64,000 nucleotides of DNA from Paenibacillus daejeonensis DSM 15491 (GTDB lineage: Bacteria; Bacillota; Bacilli; Paenibacillales; Paenibacillaceae): NCBI RefSeq assembly GCF_000378385.1, contig NZ_KB899667.1, forward strand, positions 186,001-250,000, written 5' to 3'. The position numbers and the translations under genes are program-made. Each line of letters starts with the position of its first letter. Positions within the stretch are counted from its first letter, which is position 1. Below, in pieces: positions 34,706-44,250 of this stretch. The notes beneath the pieces were generated by a model. That model was not told the DNA's origin. It was given only the letters and a program-made list of their open reading frames with translations, and ran no database searches.

Positions 34706-37700
34706 TTAAAGCAGTTGATAGATGCGGTAAATGACGGTAGCCGCCTCGGCACGGGTCGCACCACGCTCAAGTGCCAGGCCGTTGCCGGTGCCACGCAAGA
34801 GACCAGCGTGCTGCAGGGCCTCGGCCGGCGTTCCGTTGTCTTCGAGCAGTCCAGCTGCTACCAGCGCGCGATAGGTGAGCAAGGTCATCTCTTCCCGGCT
34901 GATTGGCCGGGTCGGCTCGAAGCGGTTGTCGCCGGTGCCTTGAACGATGCCCATGGCACGGGCCGCGGCGACCGCGCCGCTATAATATGCTTGCGGATCG
35001 ACATCGGCGAAGGCGGCACGGCCTTCATCAGCGGGCTCTGTCATGAGCACACGCATCAAGAGCGTGACGTAATCGGCCCGCGTCAGTGCGGCCCGGGGCT
35101 CGAACCGTTCGGCGGAGACACCGCGGACGATGCCCTTGGCTGCCAGCACTTCGATCGCATGGCGCATGTCGCTCTGGACAGGGGCATCCGCAAAGCTCTT
35201 CTTGTGATAGCCGACGGAGAAGGTGCCGTGCGGCTTGGCCTGGAAGCGGACCCCCGCCCGTGCGGCATCGTAGCGGCCGCTGGCAATGACCTCATGAGTG
35301 TCACCACGACCTGCACGCGTAATGACCAGGAACTCTGGTGCAGCCAGCTGTGCAGGAGTTGGGGTATACAGGATCACAGCGTTCATCGGCAAGAGCAGTG
35401 CACCTGCAGGCGCGGGCTGTCCGTCGATCAGCACGGTGACACTGAGCTTGCTGCCAGACCATGCGAGCTGCAGGGATACGCTACCTGTCTCGACAGCCTC
35501 ACGGGCCAGCCAGCCGGAAGGCAATGTTACACTCCCGGACAAGGTCCGGATCTCCAGCGACACGCCGTCAGCGGCAGATAGTGCTTCAGGAGGGAGTTCC
35601 TGCAGCAGGTCCCCTCGGACCGGCACGTCGACGACAATGGTGCGCTTCCCGGCGTCGCGTGCTTGCTGCAATGCCGTCTGCCAGGCACTTGCACCGAAGC
35701 TTGAACGTGCCATGCCGGATGCTTCCTGAGAGAAGACTGGCTGGATCACGCCCGAGGTCACGGTCGGCCCAGGCTCGGTCCCCGGCTGTGGCTCGGATTC
35801 CGTTGGCCCCGATGGTCCAGCAGGGGGCCCAGCAGGCGGTCCTGTCGGCGGGCCGGAGCCGCCCCCATCGGAACCTCCGTCGCCAGCAGGCTCGAACACC
35901 CGTACATAGTCCACATACAGGTCGAGCTGGTTGTGGTACGCGTCGAGGTCGATCGGCCAGCCGCCACCAAGCGCCAGATTAATCATGAAGTATAGCGGCG
36001 TATTCGCCTGCTCAAATGTCGGGTGACGCCAGACTTCTACATTATCGATATAGTAGATGATTTCCTCCGGAGTGACCTTCGTGCCGTAGATATGCCAAGT
36101 GGATGCACTATTGCCGAAGGCATAGTTGTCGGAGGAGCAATTCGTCATATGCATCTCCGGGTTGCCAGCCCACCAATGGGTTGCCTGGCATGCACCGCTT
36201 GGATTATGCCCATAGCCTTCAATCGTATCCAGCTCGGCCGTCGAGGGGAGGTGGTTCGGTCCAGAGCTGTTCTGTGACATAAGCCAGAATGCCGGCCATG
36301 CCCCTTTGCCGGCAGGCATCAGCATTCGCGCTTCGAAGTAACCGTTGGTTGCAGAGATGCCCGTACCGTCCAGGCGCACGGAGGAGAGCAGACCGCCAAT
36401 GTACTTGCGGTTCCAGCCCATCGGATCGACATAACCGTCAGGAGCCTTGGTGACACGAATTCGCAAGAAATCATCACCCAGGATGGCGAACGGATTGACC
36501 GCGTCTGTAGGATCGGCAAAAATCGCTTCGCCGAACTGCGAGCCGTTGGGCCAGTCTGGCTTGGTCGAGGTGTAGGTCGTCCCGACGCCCGTCTTCGATA
36601 CGGAGAGCGGGCCGGTGAAGTCGTCTTGGAACTTGACAGTCATCCCTTGTGCTTGTGGCGGTGCAGCGGGCAGGCCAATCCGCCAAGCGACGCCACCTTC
36701 ATTATAGAGCTGAACATAAGCATCAGCTGTAGTCACATCCTCTTCGTCCTCGTCATTGGCGTCCCAGCCGTGCAGGACAACAGTGAGTGGACCACTGGGG
36801 AAGTCTGCAGCATTGAAGCTCAAATCGCCATAGCCTTCTCCATCCAGCTCGATCAGAGGGAACTCGAAGGCGTACCCGTTGGGATCTGGATGCGCATCGT
36901 CCGGCTGACGCCAGATTGAAGCCCGGACATGGGTGACATCGGGCGAGTAGAAATGCAGCTCGGTTGCGCCAGAGACCGCGGACCCCAGCTCTGGAGAGAG
37001 TACGAGGATATACGGGTCCGGTACGAGCACTGTAGCGGGTGGCGGCAGCGGCTGCATGTGATTATCTACGTACACAATCTCGGTTGCGCCCGAAGCGGTG
37101 CCCGGCGCATGGGTGAAGAGGACCCGGAACCGGTCCGAGATGACCGTATCGAAGATGGCGAGCAGCAGGCTGTTGCCTGTCGGCTGCTCCGGTGTCAGGA
37201 CCGGATTCGGCACGGCGACGAAGTCGCTGCCATTCCAATACTGAATCTCCAGGGTGGTTGGCGCTTGTACCCCGCCGCCATCGTCATACAGATAGATGCC
37301 TGCGGCGTTGACGGAGCGCGGGCTGGGGTAAGTGGTCTCTACCCAGTCGGAGGCATGGGGAGTCCCGTAGGCTGTCCAGCGATTGCGCGGGAAATCGGTG
37401 AAGGAGACAATGCCATCGTTCACGACCGTCGCGGGATCGCCTTCATGTGCATAAGAAGCCGTGGCGGTGCCAGCGGATGGCTCAGCTGGCAGTGTATGCC
37501 GAGTGGAGTCCACATACGTAATCTCGGTCGCGCCTGATCCGGCACCATCGGCATGGACGAATACGATTCGGAACCGTTGGGCCTCGGTCGAGGTAAAGGT
37601 GACGAGATTAAGCGCATTGCCCTGGGGCTGCTGCGGCGTTCGCACCTGTCCGGGCACGGTGACCCATTCCCCCTGGGCATCCTGATATTGCACATCATAG

Positions 37701-38470
37701 GACTGCGGTAGCTTCACGCCGCCGCCGTCGGCGAACAGATAGAGGCCAACGGCATCCTTGACGACAGGACTGCCAAAGTTCGTCTGGATCCAGTCCGAGG
37801 CGTTCGGCGATTCATACGCGGTCCACCGGTTCTTGGGATCGTCGGTATAAGAGACAATACCGTCATTCAGATGGCCTGCCTGGTCCAGCCGGAACGTGTA
37901 TGAGGCGGAGACGATGCCGAGCGGCACGACCTCAGAGCCTGGTAGCGGCTCGACTGAAGAATCCCAATAGCGCAGCTCGGTGACGCCGCTTTTGGCTGCG
38001 CCGTGTGTAAGCAAGACGCGGAAGTCGGTGGCTGTCACTGGCTCGAAGGTAATCAGATTTAACTCATTTCCCGCTGGCTGGGCAGGCGTGGCCACAGGCT
38101 CGGCGACATCAGACCAGCCGGTACCGTCCCAATACTGCACCTGGATGGCTGCTGGCTCCCGGACACCGCCGCCGTCGGCGAACAGATAGATGCCTACCGC
38201 ATCCTTGGTGCGGGCGGAGGCGTAGGTAGTCCGAATCCAGTCTTGGCTATTCGGGGACTCGTACGCGGTCCAGCGATTTTTGGGCGTCTCATTGTAGGAG
38301 ATGATGCCGTCGATGACGTGAGCGAGCTGGTCACCAGGGTACGTGTAGGACGCCGTCACGGTTTCGTCCGGCTCGGGTTCGGCTGACGCTGGCGGGACGT
38401 GGATCAGACTTGCGCAGAGGAGGAAGGCGAGCGCAAGCAGGAAGACTGGTTTGTTGAATAATCGGTTCAT
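34706..38470 (-). CDS. Wall-anchored GH16 endo-glucanase/galactanase with SLH domains
   Basis: 1254 residues from ATG 38470 (GAGGTG upstream). Signal peptide about 1-30. Three tandem discoidin-like modules of about 140 residues (about 38-170, 187-322, 337-470; each with NDGI, NRWTAYESP and a DGGGV loop) precede an Ig-like domain (about 480-605) and the GH16 domain (about 610-862). The GH16 motif ELDTIE gives nucleophile E746, helper D748 and acid/base E751. Then come a Gly/Pro linker, a region of unknown fold, and three SLH repeats (about 1090-1254). It probably cuts beta-1,3-glucan or a galactan at the cell surface. Divergent from a second GH16 gene. Confidence 0.87.
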   Translation of the reverse strand: MNRLFNKPVFLLALAFLLCASLIHVPPASAEPEPDETVTASYTYPGDQLAHVIDGIISYNETPKNRWTAYESPNSQDWIRTTYASARTKDAVGIYLFADGGGVREPAAIQVQYWDGTGWSDVAEPVATPAQPAGNELNLITFEPVTATDFRVLLTHGAAKSGVTELRYWDSSVEPLPGSEVVPLGIVSASYTFRLDQAGHLNDGIVSYTDDPKNRWTAYESPNASDWIQTNFGSPVVKDAVGLYLFADGGGVKLPQSYDVQYQDAQGEWVTVPGQVRTPQQPQGNALNLVTFTSTEAQRFRIVFVHADGAGSGATEITYVDSTRHTLPAEPSAGTATASYAHEGDPATVVNDGIVSFTDFPRNRWTAYGTPHASDWVETTYPSPRSVNAAGIYLYDDGGGVQAPTTLEIQYWNGSDFVAVPNPVLTPEQPTGNSLLLAIFDTVISDRFRVLFTHAPGTASGATEIVYVDNHMQPLPPPATVLVPDPYILVLSPELGSAVSGATELHFYSPDVTHVRASIWRQPDDAHPDPNGYAFEFPLIELDGEGYGDLSFNAADFPSGPLTVVLHGWDANDEDEEDVTTADAYVQLYNEGGVAWRIGLPAAPPQAQGMTVKFQDDFTGPLSVSKTGVGTTYTSTKPDWPNGSQFGEAIFADPTDAVNPFAILGDDFLRIRVTKAPDGYVDPMGWNRKYIGGLLSSVRLDGTGISATNGYFEARMLMPAGKGAWPAFWLMSQNSSGPNHLPSTAELDTIEGYGHNPSGACQATHWWAGNPEMHMTNCSSDNYAFGNSASTWHIYGTKVTPEEIIYYIDNVEVWRHPTFEQANTPLYFMINLALGGGWPIDLDAYHNQLDLYVDYVRVFEPAGDGGSDGGGSGPPTGPPAGPPAGPSGPTESEPQPGTEPGPTVTSGVIQPVFSQEASGMARSSFGASAWQTALQQARDAGKRTIVVDVPVRGDLLQELPPEALSAADGVSLEIRTLSGSVTLPSGWLAREAVETGSVSLQLAWSGSKLSVTVLIDGQPAPAGALLLPMNAVILYTPTPAQLAAPEFLVITRAGRGDTHEVIASGRYDAARAGVRFQAKPHGTFSVGYHKKSFADAPVQSDMRHAIEVLAAKGIVRGVSAERFEPRAALTRADYVTLLMRVLMTEPADEGRAAFADVDPQAYYSGAVAAARAMGIVQGTGDNRFEPTRPISREEMTLLTYRALVAAGLLEDNGTPAEALQHAGLLRGTGNGLALERGATRAEAATVIYRIYQLL

Positions 38471-38728
38471 GGTAGTCTGGCACCTCGGTTCAGGCTGAAT
38501 TCCACGACGCAACCCCCGGATTGCGAAGATGGTGCTTCTACGATACCGAAAGGCAGTGCAGGCGCACATCATCCGTTTGTGACATTGCCTCAACACTTGT
38601 CTACCTTTACCGCCGATTCAGACAACATGTCAAGATCGGCAGAGCGAAAGTCCGCAACGGTTGATGGCGGCGCACCCCATATTCCGTATACTCAGGGTGC
38701 ATCGCAAATTAATCGAAGGGCTGTGACG
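38471..38728. promoter_or_regulatory. Divergent control region of the GH16 pair
   Basis: Contains an inverted repeat TTGTCT/AGACAA (38597-38602 and 38620-38625) and a 21-bp direct repeat CAGA-N6-GTC-like (38619 and 38640). A -10-like TATACT (38687-38692) lies 37 bp after the second GTC, close to the 38 bp of system 1. The promoters themselves are weak by eye. Confidence 0.35.
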
Positions 38729-40465
38729 ATGATGAGCAAGACAGCAAGAAACCGGTGGAGACGTAGGATTTCTCTATTGATTGTAAGCGCATTCCTGATG
38801 ACGCTGATGTCCGGGGTCAGTGTATCGGCTTACGACACGGGGGCGACGGTCAGCGCCTCTTACACGTTCTACATGGATCAGGTAACGCACGTCAACGACG
38901 GTGTTGTATCGTACACCAATGACCCACGAAACCGTTGGACCGCTTATGAATCGCCGAACGCGTCGGACTGGATTGAGACAGACTTCGGAGTGGCGGTTAC
39001 CAAGAGCTCGGCAGACATCTACGTGTATGACGATGGCGGCGGCGTTCGCGCGCCCAGCGCTCTTAATGTGCAGTACTGGAATGGCAGCGCGTGGGCTCCG
39101 GTAGCTAGCCCGTCGATGACGCCAGCCGTACCGGCTGCCAATCAGAAACACACGATTACGTTCACGTCGGTGAGCGCCTCGAAGTTCCGAGTGTTGTTCA
39201 CTCATGCACCAGGTGCAAAGTCGGGGGCGACCGAAATTGCTTACGGAAGTGAGTCTGCAGGCCCGATAGACCCAACCGATCCAACAGACCCAACCGATCC
39301 AACAGAGCCGCCGGTCACGCCGCCTGGAGGATATCCGATGTATCAAGTGAGCGTCGTATCCCCGAGCTATGGTGCGTCTGTGAACGGGGATGTAACTATT
39401 AAGTTCTACGCCCCGGGCATGCAGAATGTCTGGGCGCGTGCCTGGAAGCAGCCGGATGCGGCCAATCCCGGAACGAACGGTTATGATTCGTGGTTTGCCC
39501 GTGTCACACCGGATGCGAATGGCTACGGCGAGATCGTGTTCCCGGCCAACCAGTTTCCGCATGGCCCGACGACTGTCATTCTGAGCGCCTGGGATTCGGC
39601 GGAAGGCAACCCGAGCTTCACCCACTCGGATAACTGCTATTTGCAATTGTTTAATGAAGGCGGCGTCGTCTGGAAACGAGGATTGCCATCTGCGCCACCG
39701 CAAGCAGCGGGTATGAGCGTGCTCTATGCCGATGATTTCACCGGGCCGCTCTCCGCATCCCGCACAGGCGCGGGCGCTACCTACGCCACAGCCAAGCCGG
39801 ACGCGCCTAATGGTACGGAATTCGGCGAAGCGATCTTCGCGGATATTAATGGACCGCATCAGCCGTTTACGATTCTGGGGGATAACTACTTGCGCATCCG
39901 TGCCAAGAAAGCCCCGGCAGGCACCGTCGATCCGATGGGCTGGAACCGCACGTTTACGGGCGGATTGTTATCCTCGCTGCGTACGGATGGCACCGGGATT
40001 GCGGCCACCTACGGTTATTTTGAAGCACGTATGCTGATGCCTGCAGGCAAGGGAGCCTGGCCGGCATTCTGGCTGATGAGCCAGAACAGCATCTCTGAAG
40101 GCGTTCATTCCACAGCGGAGATTGATACGGTGGAAGGGTATGGCCATAATCCGCAAGGCGTCTGCCAGGCCGTGCACTGGTGGGAAGGCAGTCCGGAGAT
40201 GCATGAGACGAATTGTTCTTCCTCCAATTTTGCTTTTGGCGATAGCGCCTCCACGTGGCATATCTATGGTACCAAGATTACACCTACCGATACGATCTAC
40301 TATATCGATAACGTAGAGGTATGGCGCCACGCAACGTTCGAGCAGGCCAAGACACCGATGTATTTTATGGTCAACCTGGCGCTGGGCGGCGGCTGGCCAG
40401 TTGATCTGGAGCGCTATGGCAACCAGATTGATCTGTATGTCGATTACATTCGTGTATTTCAATAA
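38729..40465 (+). CDS. Secreted GH16 endo-glucanase/galactanase
   Basis: 578 residues from the ATG at 38729 (AAGGG 8 bases upstream). Signal peptide about 1-34 after an Arg-rich start, one discoidin-like module (about 40-172), a DPT repeat linker (about 181-192), an Ig-like domain (about 203-320) and a GH16 domain (about 325-578). The motif EIDTVE gives E464, D466 and E469. Module order and sequence mirror the wall-anchored enzyme on the other strand, but there is only one discoidin module and no SLH, so it is released. The pair looks like a duplication with one soluble and one surface form. Confidence 0.87.
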   Translation: MMSKTARNRWRRRISLLIVSAFLMTLMSGVSVSAYDTGATVSASYTFYMDQVTHVNDGVVSYTNDPRNRWTAYESPNASDWIETDFGVAVTKSSADIYVYDDGGGVRAPSALNVQYWNGSAWAPVASPSMTPAVPAANQKHTITFTSVSASKFRVLFTHAPGAKSGATEIAYGSESAGPIDPTDPTDPTDPTEPPVTPPGGYPMYQVSVVSPSYGASVNGDVTIKFYAPGMQNVWARAWKQPDAANPGTNGYDSWFARVTPDANGYGEIVFPANQFPHGPTTVILSAWDSAEGNPSFTHSDNCYLQLFNEGGVVWKRGLPSAPPQAAGMSVLYADDFTGPLSASRTGAGATYATAKPDAPNGTEFGEAIFADINGPHQPFTILGDNYLRIRAKKAPAGTVDPMGWNRTFTGGLLSSLRTDGTGIAATYGYFEARMLMPAGKGAWPAFWLMSQNSISEGVHSTAEIDTVEGYGHNPQGVCQAVHWWEGSPEMHETNCSSSNFAFGDSASTWHIYGTKITPTDTIYYIDNVEVWRHATFEQAKTPMYFMVNLALGGGWPVDLERYGNQIDLYVDYIRVFQ

Positions 40466-40503
40466 TCGTCTCTTGCATCGTTAATTTTCTGCAGCAAGTG
40501 CGG

Positions 40504-40568
40504 GTAGAAAAGGGTAGAGCGGTTGTCAATAATGGACGATAGGAACGAGGCGCGGTGTGCATTATGAT
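40504..40568 (+). promoter_or_regulatory. Possible operator and promoter of transporter operon 3
   Basis: -10 TATGAT at 40563-40568; GTCAA at 40525, 38 bp upstream, with a weaker GTAGA 21 bp before it. The distances match system 1, but the half-sites are poorly conserved. A near-palindromic AAGGAGCGCTTCCTT follows the -10 at about 40576-40590. Confidence 0.3.
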
Positions 40569-40621
40569 AAAGGCATAAGGAGCGCTTCCTTGATCAACTT
40601 CATCGCCTGGGGGGAAAACAC

Positions 40622-42313
40622 ATGAATAGAAAACGCCGCAACACCTGCGCCATCGCCGTCATTGCGACCGCTCTGGCTCTGACAACGGCTTGCAGCAACA
40701 CCGGCACGACCAACAACGGCCCGGCGGCTCAGCCGCCCGCAGCAGAGACAAATACCAACTCACCATCGACCGAGACGCCTGTCATCGATCCGAATGCCAA
40801 GTACGATCCGCCGATTGAGATCTCGACGGTGCGCTACACGGACTCCTCGTTCCGCTTCCCGGACGGCGACTCCATCGACAACAATGTATGGACCCGTGCC
40901 TACGAGAGCGAGCTGGGCATTCAAGTGAAGAATCTATGGGTCGTCAATGGCGATCAATATAATCAGAAGATGAACCTCTCGATTGCCTCCAAGGAGCTGC
41001 CCGACCTATTCATGGTGGATGCCAAGCAATTCCGGGAGCTGGCGGAGGCCGGCCAACTGGAAGATTTGACGCCGCTGGTGGAGCAGTACGGCTCCGAGCT
41101 GACCAAGGAAATGATCGAACGGGGCACCAATGCCAAATCGGCTGCCACGTATGACGGCAAGCTGCTGGCTATTCCACCGGCAGAGGATTATTATGGCGGT
41201 GCGCCACTGCTGTGGGTGCGCACGGACTGGCTGGATAAGCTGAACCTGCCGGAGCCGAAGACGATGGACGATCTGCTGACCATCGCCGAGGCGTTCACGA
41301 CGGGTGATCCGGATGGCGACGGTCAAAATAATTCCTACGGCCTAGCGGCTTCCAAGGATCTGATCGGCGGATACCCCGATTTGTCGGGCTTCATGAACGG
41401 CTACCATGCGTACATGAATATCTGGATCAAGGACGAGAGCGGCAAGCTGGTCAATGGCAGTGTGCAGCCTGAGATGAAGACGGCGCTGGGCAAGCTGCAA
41501 GAGATGTATAAGTCGGGTCAGATCGACAAGGAGTTCGGCGTCAAGGATGGCGGCAAGGCGGCGGAGCTGCAGACGGCCGGCAAGGTCGGCATGAGCTTCG
41601 GTGCGATGTGGAACCCGCTCTGGCCACTGCAGGATTCGGTGACCAACGATCCCAACGCGGAGTGGGGCGCGTTCCCGATTCCTTCCGCAGATGGAACGCC
41701 GGCAAGTGCGCAGTCCAAGGCTGATTTTAACTCCTTCTGGGTCGTCAAGAAAGGCGCAGCCCATCCGGAGGCGATCATCAAGCTGTTCAACCTGTATAAC
41801 GACAAGATTGTCAGCGAGCAAGCCGATCCGGCCAACTTCCACAGCAAAGACGGTTTCGAGTACTTCAAGTATGCGCTGCTAAGCAATGGCTTCGGTACAC
41901 CGCAAGGCTTACTGAGTGTTCATAAGAATGTCATTGCCGCTGTGGCAGCCGAAGACCCATCTGGACTGGTGCCGGAGGAAAAAAGCTATTACGACAATAT
42001 CCAACTGTATCTGGGGGGCGACCGCGCACAATGGGGCACCAACAAGGTGTTCGGCGAGAACGGCTCATGGGCCGTGATCGGAGCAAATTATGCGGATCAA
42101 AACCTGCTCAAGAAAAGTGAATTCTATGGCGCACCGACGCCAGGCATGACGGAGAAGCAGGCCATTCTCGACAAGCTCGTACTGGAGACGTTCACGAAGA
42201 TTATCCTTGGCGCGCCAATCGACAGCTTCGACAGCTTTGTCTCCGACTGGCACAAGCTCGGCGGCGAGCAGATTACCAATGAAGTTAACGAATGGTACGC
42301 GGACAAATCTTAA
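40622..42313 (+). CDS. Sugar ABC transporter substrate-binding lipoprotein, system 3
   Basis: 563 residues. Lipobox TTAC with lipidated C24, Asn/Thr/Pro-rich linker, then an LplA-like large solute-binding fold (WVRTDWLDKLNLPEPKTMDDLLTIAEAF, DPDGDGQNNSYGL, ATFTKI-type end). It contains a DPDGDGQNN loop that looks like a calcium-binding EF-hand-type loop. First gene of an operon with LplB, LplC and a GH92-type glycosidase, so it probably binds mannose-containing oligosaccharides. GGGGGGAAAA upstream is a loose ribosome binding site. A strong terminator directly after it limits permease expression. Confidence 0.87.
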   Translation: MNRKRRNTCAIAVIATALALTTACSNTGTTNNGPAAQPPAAETNTNSPSTETPVIDPNAKYDPPIEISTVRYTDSSFRFPDGDSIDNNVWTRAYESELGIQVKNLWVVNGDQYNQKMNLSIASKELPDLFMVDAKQFRELAEAGQLEDLTPLVEQYGSELTKEMIERGTNAKSAATYDGKLLAIPPAEDYYGGAPLLWVRTDWLDKLNLPEPKTMDDLLTIAEAFTTGDPDGDGQNNSYGLAASKDLIGGYPDLSGFMNGYHAYMNIWIKDESGKLVNGSVQPEMKTALGKLQEMYKSGQIDKEFGVKDGGKAAELQTAGKVGMSFGAMWNPLWPLQDSVTNDPNAEWGAFPIPSADGTPASAQSKADFNSFWVVKKGAAHPEAIIKLFNLYNDKIVSEQADPANFHSKDGFEYFKYALLSNGFGTPQGLLSVHKNVIAAVAAEDPSGLVPEEKSYYDNIQLYLGGDRAQWGTNKVFGENGSWAVIGANYADQNLLKKSEFYGAPTPGMTEKQAILDKLVLETFTKIILGAPIDSFDSFVSDWHKLGGEQITNEVNEWYADKS

Positions 42314-42324
42314 ACGAAGGTGAA

Positions 42325-42355
42325 AGTCCGGAAGCTGGCTTCCGGACTTTTTTTT
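42325..42355 (+). terminator. Intra-operon terminator after the binding-protein gene
   Basis: AGTCCGGAAGC pairs perfectly with GCTTCCGGACT, followed by T8. It lies between the binding-protein and permease genes, giving more binding protein than permease. Confidence 0.9.
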
Positions 42356-42431
42356 CAAAGCAGGTGCCGCACTGTCAATCCCAATCGCCGCCATCCTTGT
42401 CGGCAACACGTGTGCGAAAGGAGCGTTATGC

Positions 42432-43331
42432 ATGTTCAGAGCCCGATTCAAACGTCAGCTTCCGCTTCATCTGATGGTTGTGCCCTCATTTCTGCTTGTT
42501 CTGGTGTTCAGCTACGGTCCGATCGGCGGGCTCGTCATCGCTTTTCAGAAATTCTCGATTGTCAAAGGCATGTTTGATTCTGAATTTGTCGGTCTTGCCA
42601 ACTTTGAGTATATGTTCGCCTTGCCTGACATCTGGCTGGTGATACGCAATACAGTGGTCATTGCCGGCATGAAAATTGTGGCCGGACTCGCTGTGCCCAT
42701 TGTCGTCGCGCTACTGCTCAACGAGCTGCGGGCTCGCGTGTTCAAGCGCTGGATTCAGACGCTCATCTATTTGCCTCATTTCTTGTCCTGGATCATTCTG
42801 GGGGGCATCCTGATCGATATCCTGTCGCCGTCGGGCGGCATCGTCAACCAACTGCTCGGCGTATTCGGCATCGAGCCGATCTATTTCCTGGGCAGTACCT
42901 CCTGGTTCCCGGGCGTGGTCGTCATCTCGGATGTCTGGAAGGAATTCGGCTTCAGTACAATCGTCTATCTGGCCGCCCTCACAGGTATTAATCCCGCTCT
43001 ATACGAGGCGGCGGTCATCGATGGAGCGAACCGCTGGAAGCAGACGCTGCATATTACGATTCCCGGCATGCTGCCGATCGTCGTGCTGCTGGCGACGCTC
43101 AGTCTGGGCAATGTGCTTAATGCTGGGTTCGATCAAATATTCAATCTCTACAGTCCGCAAGTCTACGAGACGGGCGATATTATTGATACCCTGGTGTACC
43201 GGCTCGGATTGGAACAGGCGCAATATGCGCTGGCAACGGCTGTCGGGCTGCTCAAGTCCGTCGTATCACTTGTGATGATCTCCGGTTCCTATTATCTGGC
43301 GTACCGCTATGCCAATTACCGGATATTTTAG
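42432..43331 (+). CDS. LplB-type sugar ABC transporter permease, system 3
   Basis: 299 residues, six transmembrane segments. The LplB pattern is FRARFKRQLPLHLMVVPSFLLVLVFSYGPIGG, with EAA loop ALYEAAVIDGANRWKQTLHITIPGM and VYETGDIIDTLVYRLGL near the end. It is a paralogue of the system 1 permease at 12544. GAAAGGAG ribosome binding site. Its partner starts 18 bp downstream. Confidence 0.9.
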   Translation: MFRARFKRQLPLHLMVVPSFLLVLVFSYGPIGGLVIAFQKFSIVKGMFDSEFVGLANFEYMFALPDIWLVIRNTVVIAGMKIVAGLAVPIVVALLLNELRARVFKRWIQTLIYLPHFLSWIILGGILIDILSPSGGIVNQLLGVFGIEPIYFLGSTSWFPGVVVISDVWKEFGFSTIVYLAALTGINPALYEAAVIDGANRWKQTLHITIPGMLPIVVLLATLSLGNVLNAGFDQIFNLYSPQVYETGDIIDTLVYRLGLEQAQYALATAVGLLKSVVSLVMISGSYYLAYRYANYRIF

Positions 43332-43349
43332 AGAGGAGGGGAGAGCAGA

Positions 43350-44231
43350 ATGGTAACGAACTCAACATCGGGCAAGCTGTTCCATGCGGCGAACTCTGTC
43401 TTCCTGCTCGTCCTGGCCATCCTGTGCCTGCTGCCTTTGGTGAATGTGCTGGCGGTCTCACTGAGTTCCAGCACGGCCGCCAGTGCGGGGCTGGTCAAGC
43501 TGTGGCCGGTCGATTTCACCTGGAAGGCGTACGCGTACGTCTTGCAGAAGCCGGAGTTTCTGCGTGCCTTCACCGTCAGTCTGGAGCGGGTTGCTCTGGG
43601 TACGACGTTGAATATGGTTCTGACGATTACGCTCGCTTATCCGCTTTCCAAGGAGCCAGCGGCCTTTGCCGGGCGGCTGTTCTATGTCTGGTTCTTTGTT
43701 GTGACGATGCTGGTCAGCGGCGGTTTGATCCCCTGGTACCTGATCATTCAGCAGCTCGGTATGCTAGGCTCCATCTGGGCACTCGTGCTGCCGGGGGCGG
43801 TCAATGTGTTTAATGTGGTGCTGCTGCTCAATTTTTTTCGAAACTTGCCCAAGGAGCTGGAGGAAGCCGCATTTGTTGACGGCGCTGGACATTGGAGGAT
43901 TCTGTGGAGCATCTTCGTGCCTCTCTCGCTGCCCGCGCTGGCAACGCTGATTTTGTTCACGATGGTAGGCCACTGGAACTCCTGGTTTGACGGACTAATC
44001 CTCATGAATTCGCCCAATGATTATCCATTGCAGAGCTATCTGCAGACCGTAGTCATTAATCGCGATCTCAGTTTGATCACGATGGCGGATGCCGAGACAT
44101 TGGCCATGGTGTCGGACCGGACGATGAAGGGTGCGCAGATCTTCCTGGCGGCGCTGCCGATCATCTGTGTCTATCCGTTCCTGCAGCGGTTCTTCATCAA
44201 GGGCATCGTTATGGGCAGCGTCAAGGAATAA
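43350..44231 (+). CDS. LplC-type sugar ABC transporter permease, system 3
   Basis: 293 residues, six transmembrane segments; VSGGLIPWYLIIQQLGM, EAA loop ELEEAAFVDGAGHWRILWSIFVPLSLPA and the family end RFFIKGIVMGSVKE. Second half of the channel. GAGGAGGGG ribosome binding site. The glycosidase gene begins 19 bp after its stop. Confidence 0.9.
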   Translation: MVTNSTSGKLFHAANSVFLLVLAILCLLPLVNVLAVSLSSSTAASAGLVKLWPVDFTWKAYAYVLQKPEFLRAFTVSLERVALGTTLNMVLTITLAYPLSKEPAAFAGRLFYVWFFVVTMLVSGGLIPWYLIIQQLGMLGSIWALVLPGAVNVFNVVLLLNFFRNLPKELEEAAFVDGAGHWRILWSIFVPLSLPALATLILFTMVGHWNSWFDGLILMNSPNDYPLQSYLQTVVINRDLSLITMADAETLAMVSDRTMKGAQIFLAALPIICVYPFLQRFFIKGIVMGSVKE

Positions 44232-44250
44232 GGAAGGGAATGAGCTTACA

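Noticed and set aside
40576-40590. AAGGAGCGCTTCCTT as a cre site of operon 3
   Set aside because: Only the AGCGCT core fits; both arms differ from the cre consensus, so it was kept only as a remark.
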